A DNA stretch of 64,000 bases, taken from NCBI GenBank assembly GCA_964514105.1, contig CAZEPJ010000016.1, forward strand, positions 1 to 64,000. Direction: 5' to 3'. Under the pieces are notes generated by a model that did not search any database, had not been told where the DNA came from, and saw only the letters and a list, made by a program, of their open reading frames with translations. A program made the position numbers and the translations under genes. Source of the DNA: CAZEPJ01 sp964514105. Its GTDB lineage: Bacteria > Desulfobacterota > Desulfocorpusculales > Desulfocorpusculum. Below, in pieces: positions 61,769-64,000 of this stretch. Within the stretch, counting starts at the first letter, position 1; each line of letters opens with the position of its first letter.

Positions 61769-62305
61769 GCTCTTTGATGTTACTGCGGAATATCCTTACA
61801 GACCCGACTGGGAGGAGAAGCAAGGGGATTGGGGAAGGCTCCGCCCGTTGCCCCCCTGGGGGCCCTGGCCTCCGGGGACGTGCGAACCCGCCAATTGTCC
61901 GATCCCGCCAGCCGTCATTAGCCGGTGCAGGAGAACGGCCCTGCCCGAGGCTGCCTGATCCATCCGGGACCGCCCCCCCCCAAGGGCACGCCGGGGGCCT
62001 GGGACTCATTCGCCCGGGCGAATTCTAGCAAAGCCCGTGCCGTAAAGGAAGGCTTGGGAAGGGGAGGCCCCGGCGGTCCCTTCCACCCCGCCGGCGCCGG
62101 TGTTTGGGATGGGCCGTGGGACCCGCAGCAACCGCGGGCCGCACCCCCGCATGTCGGCTGCGGTCGGGGCCCGCTTGGGGAGAAGGACAGGCTCCTTCCC
62201 GCAGCGCCGGGCGACAGCAAATCCAGGGCCCGAGCTGGCCAGGCGGGCACGGGGGCAGGACGATGCCCCTGTCTGTCACGAGCATGACAGCGTGGGGCAC
62301 GGGGG
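61769..62305. other. Non-coding region between lepB and pyrR promoter
   Basis: About 540 bases, very GC-rich, with several short ORFs on both strands that lack any recognisable family or ribosome-binding site. The only structured elements I see are the inverted repeat at 62273-62290 and a nearby GGGGC/GCCCC stem, both close to the lepB stop. Confidence 0.6.
62273..62290. repeat. Perfect inverted repeat downstream of lepB
   Basis: CTGTCA (62273-62278) and TGACAG (62285-62290) with a 6-base centre. It begins 15 bases after the lepB stop in the direction of transcription. With the following GC stem it could form a transcript end, although no T-run follows; an operator is the alternative. Confidence 0.4.
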
Positions 62306-62974
62306 TCAGTGGATCAGATCTCCGATTCGGCTCCAGCGGATTCCGTGGTTGGTCCCGTCCCAGGAGTAGTAAATGAGGAAGGCTTTGCCCTTGACCGTGC
62401 CCACGTGCACGAAGCCCCAGTACCGGGAATCCCGGCTGTTGTCCCGGTTGTCCCCCATGACGAACAGGGAATCATGGGGGACCTGCACCGGGCCGAAATT
62501 ATCCCGGGGGTCCATGCCGCGGGGCAACACCCGCGATTCCGTGAAGACCCCGCGCGGGTCCTCCACGGCCTGGCCGTTGATGTAGATCCGCTTATCCCGG
62601 ATCTCCACCGTCTCCCCGGCCACGGCGATGACGCGTTTGATGAAGTCCTTGCTCTCGTCCAGGGGGTATACGAAGACCACGATATCCCCCCGCTGGGGGC
62701 GGGTGAAGGGGAGCAGTCGGATGCGGGTGTACGGGATCCGAAACCCGTAGATGAACTTGTTCACCAGGATATGGTCCCCGATCTCCAGGGTGGGGATCAT
62801 GGAGCCCGACGGGATCTTGAACGCCTGCACGATGAAGGTCCGAATAAACAGGGCCACCACCAGGGCGATGAGGATGGCCTCCCCGTACTCCCGCCACGCC
62901 CCCCTGCTTCGCCCCCGGGAAGGCGCAACCTGGGCGGACCCCGCACTGGGCCTCTCGCGAGCCGGCGGCGCCAT
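62306..62974 (-). CDS. lepB: Signal peptidase I
   Basis: A 222-residue type I signal peptidase. One membrane helix (AILIALVVALFIRTFIVQAF, 33-52) is followed by the catalytic Ser58 in IPSGSM, the general-base Lys113 in FIKRVIAVAGE, and the box MGDNRDNSRDSRYWG. The active site faces the periplasm and removes Sec signal peptides, including that of PilY1. The ATG at 62974 shares one base with the upstream stop (TGATG), which fixes the start; the longer ORF is a shadow of the dehydrogenase gene. Confidence 0.95.
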   Translation of the reverse strand: MAPPARERPSAGSAQVAPSRGRSRGAWREYGEAILIALVVALFIRTFIVQAFKIPSGSMIPTLEIGDHILVNKFIYGFRIPYTRIRLLPFTRPQRGDIVVFVYPLDESKDFIKRVIAVAGETVEIRDKRIYINGQAVEDPRGVFTESRVLPRGMDPRDNFGPVQVPHDSLFVMGDNRDNSRDSRYWGFVHVGTVKGKAFLIYYSWDGTNHGIRWSRIGDLIH

Positions 62975-64000
62975 CAGTTTCTCCCCACCCCGAAATACCG
63001 GAAGCCCTTGTCCCGCATGCGATCGGGATCGTAGATGTTCTTGAGGTCCAGCAGCACCGGGGCCGCCAGAAGGGCCTTCATCCGATCCAGGTCCAGGTTG
63101 CGGAACTGATTCCATTCCGTGGCGATGATCAGGGCATGGCTCCCCTGGGCGGCCTCGTACGAATCGGCGCAAAACGCGACGTCGCCCGCCAGCACCTTGG
63201 AGGCGTTCTCCATGCCCACCGGGTCGTACGCCCGGACCCTTGCGCCGCGGGCCAGAAGCTGCTGGGCAATGAAGACGGCCGGTGCCTCCCGGATGTCGTC
63301 GGTGTTGGGTTTGAAGGTGAGGCCCAGGATGGCCAGGGTCTTGTCCCGCACCCCGCCCACGGCCTTGTCGATCTTCTCCACCACCCACTCCCGCTGGCGC
63401 TGGTTGACCCGGATCACGGCCTCCACGATGGCCAGGGGCGCGCCCGCCTCCTGCCCCAGGTGGGCGAAAGCCCGGGTGTCCTTGGGAAAGCATGACCCGC
63501 CGAAGCCCGGCCCCGGGTGAAGGAACTTGGCACCGATGCGTTGATCCAGTCCCATCGCCCTGGCCACCTGGTGGACATCTGCACCCACCTTCTCGCACAG
63601 CACGGCCATCTCGTTGATGAACGAGATCTTGGTCGCCAGGTAGGCGTTGCTGGCGTACTTGATCATCTCCGAGGTCTGGATGTTGGTCACCACGAAGGGC
63701 GCCTCGATGAGGTACAGCGGGTTGTACAGGTCCCGAAGAATGGCCCTGGCCTGGTCGCTCTCCGCCCCCACGATCACGCGGTTGGGACGCATGAAGTCCT
63801 CCACGGCCGAACCCTCCCGGAGGAATTCCGGGTTGTTGGCCATGTCGAAGTGGAAGGCCTCCTTGCTCCGCTCGCGGATGATCCGCTCCACTCTTCGCGT
63901 GGTGCCCACGGGGACGGTGCTCTTGGTCACAACCAGCTTGTACCCGTTGAGGGCGTCACCGATCTGGGCGGCCACCGAATCCACCGCCCGCAGGTCCACG
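62974..64000 (-). CDS. UDP-glucose 6-dehydrogenase, 5' part outside window
   Basis: The C-terminal 341 or so residues of a UDP-glucose/GDP-mannose dehydrogenase family enzyme, which oxidises the sugar nucleotide to its uronic acid in two NAD-dependent steps. The catalytic Cys is in GPGFGGSCFPKDTRA; STVPVGTT and FLREGSAVEDF and TFKPNTDDIREAP are hallmark segments. The NAD-binding N-terminus (about 95-100 residues) lies beyond position 64000. The product, UDP-glucuronate or similar, could feed the glycan cluster and be amidated by the AsnB-like enzyme. It overlaps lepB by one base. Confidence 0.95.
   Translation of the reverse strand, partial: VDLRAVDSVAAQIGDALNGYKLVVTKSTVPVGTTRRVERIIRERSKEAFHFDMANNPEFLREGSAVEDFMRPNRVIVGAESDQARAILRDLYNPLYLIEAPFVVTNIQTSEMIKYASNAYLATKISFINEMAVLCEKVGADVHQVARAMGLDQRIGAKFLHPGPGFGGSCFPKDTRAFAHLGQEAGAPLAIVEAVIRVNQRQREWVVEKIDKAVGGVRDKTLAILGLTFKPNTDDIREAPAVFIAQQLLARGARVRAYDPVGMENASKVLAGDVAFCADSYEAAQGSHALIIATEWNQFRNLDLDRMKALLAAPVLLDLKNIYDPDRMRDKGFRYFGVGRN

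Noticed and set aside
61925..62376. Several short ORFs on both strands downstream of lepB
   Set aside because: Gly/Pro/Arg-rich frames typical of GC-rich non-coding DNA, with no motif or ribosome-binding site.

Overview
The window is a GC-rich bacterial scaffold from a draft assembly: it opens with a run of C and contains two N gaps. Gene content points to a Gram-negative, deltaproteobacterial-type organism (Desulfobacterota or Myxococcota in the broad sense). The clues are rubredoxin and rubrerythrin-type proteins, an RpoH-like sigma factor, type IV pili under NtrC-family/sigma-54 control, a pyrR-pyrB-pyrC cluster and many B12/radical SAM and glycosyltransferase genes. This assignment is inferred from gene families, not from a marker gene. 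I saw no rRNA, tRNA, CRISPR array, insertion sequence or prophage.

Layout. (1) 0-3.6 kb: a truncated cyclic 2,3-diphosphoglycerate synthetase-like GTPase coupled to a PilZ protein, then a ParB-fold protein and a GT2 glycosyltransferase. (2) 3.7-8.0 kb: an oxidative-stress and electron-transfer group (two diiron ferritin-like proteins, an FAD reductase, a 52-aa rubredoxin, an FMN flavoprotein) next to an RpoH-like sigma factor. (3) 8.0-11.0 kb: pilT, a second PilT/PilU ATPase and a zinc-ribbon protein with a degenerate receiver. (4) 11.2-22.5 kb: two convergent TMTC-like membrane/TPR proteins, a YbhN-like membrane domain fused in frame to a methyltransferase, two radical SAM proteins, a Dpm1-like synthase and a GT9 transferase, mostly joined by 4-base stop/start overlaps. 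(5) 22.6-33.5 kb: the minor pilin operon fimT-pilV-pilW-pilX-pilY1 behind a sigma-54 promoter, preceded by prepilin peptidase, a histidine kinase and an NtrC-family regulator. (6) 33.5-55.4 kb: a long one-direction surface-glycan cluster with a WecA-like initiating transferase, asparagine synthase, many GT4/GT2 enzymes, methyltransferases, a Wzx flippase and two O-antigen-ligase-like/TPR proteins. (7) 55.5-58.8 kb: two cysteine-rich major-type pilins, each behind its own sigma-54 promoter, and a PilR-like regulator. (8) 58.8-64 kb: pyrC, pyrB, pyrR, signal peptidase I and a truncated UDP-glucose dehydrogenase.

How it fits together. Pilus assembly and retraction (PilT, PilD, minor pilins, PilY1, pilins) are interleaved with glycan synthesis, so pilin or surface-protein glycosylation is a reasonable theme. 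Three near-consensus sigma-54 promoters lie in front of the three pilin units, and two NtrC-family activators are encoded beside them. The most unusual block is 11-22 kb. There a Dpm1-like polyprenyl-phosphate-mannose synthase sits with two proteins that keep the sequence hallmarks of animal TMTC protein O-mannosyltransferases, together with radical SAM and lipid-type enzymes. This may be an undescribed bacterial glycoprotein or glycolipid pathway.
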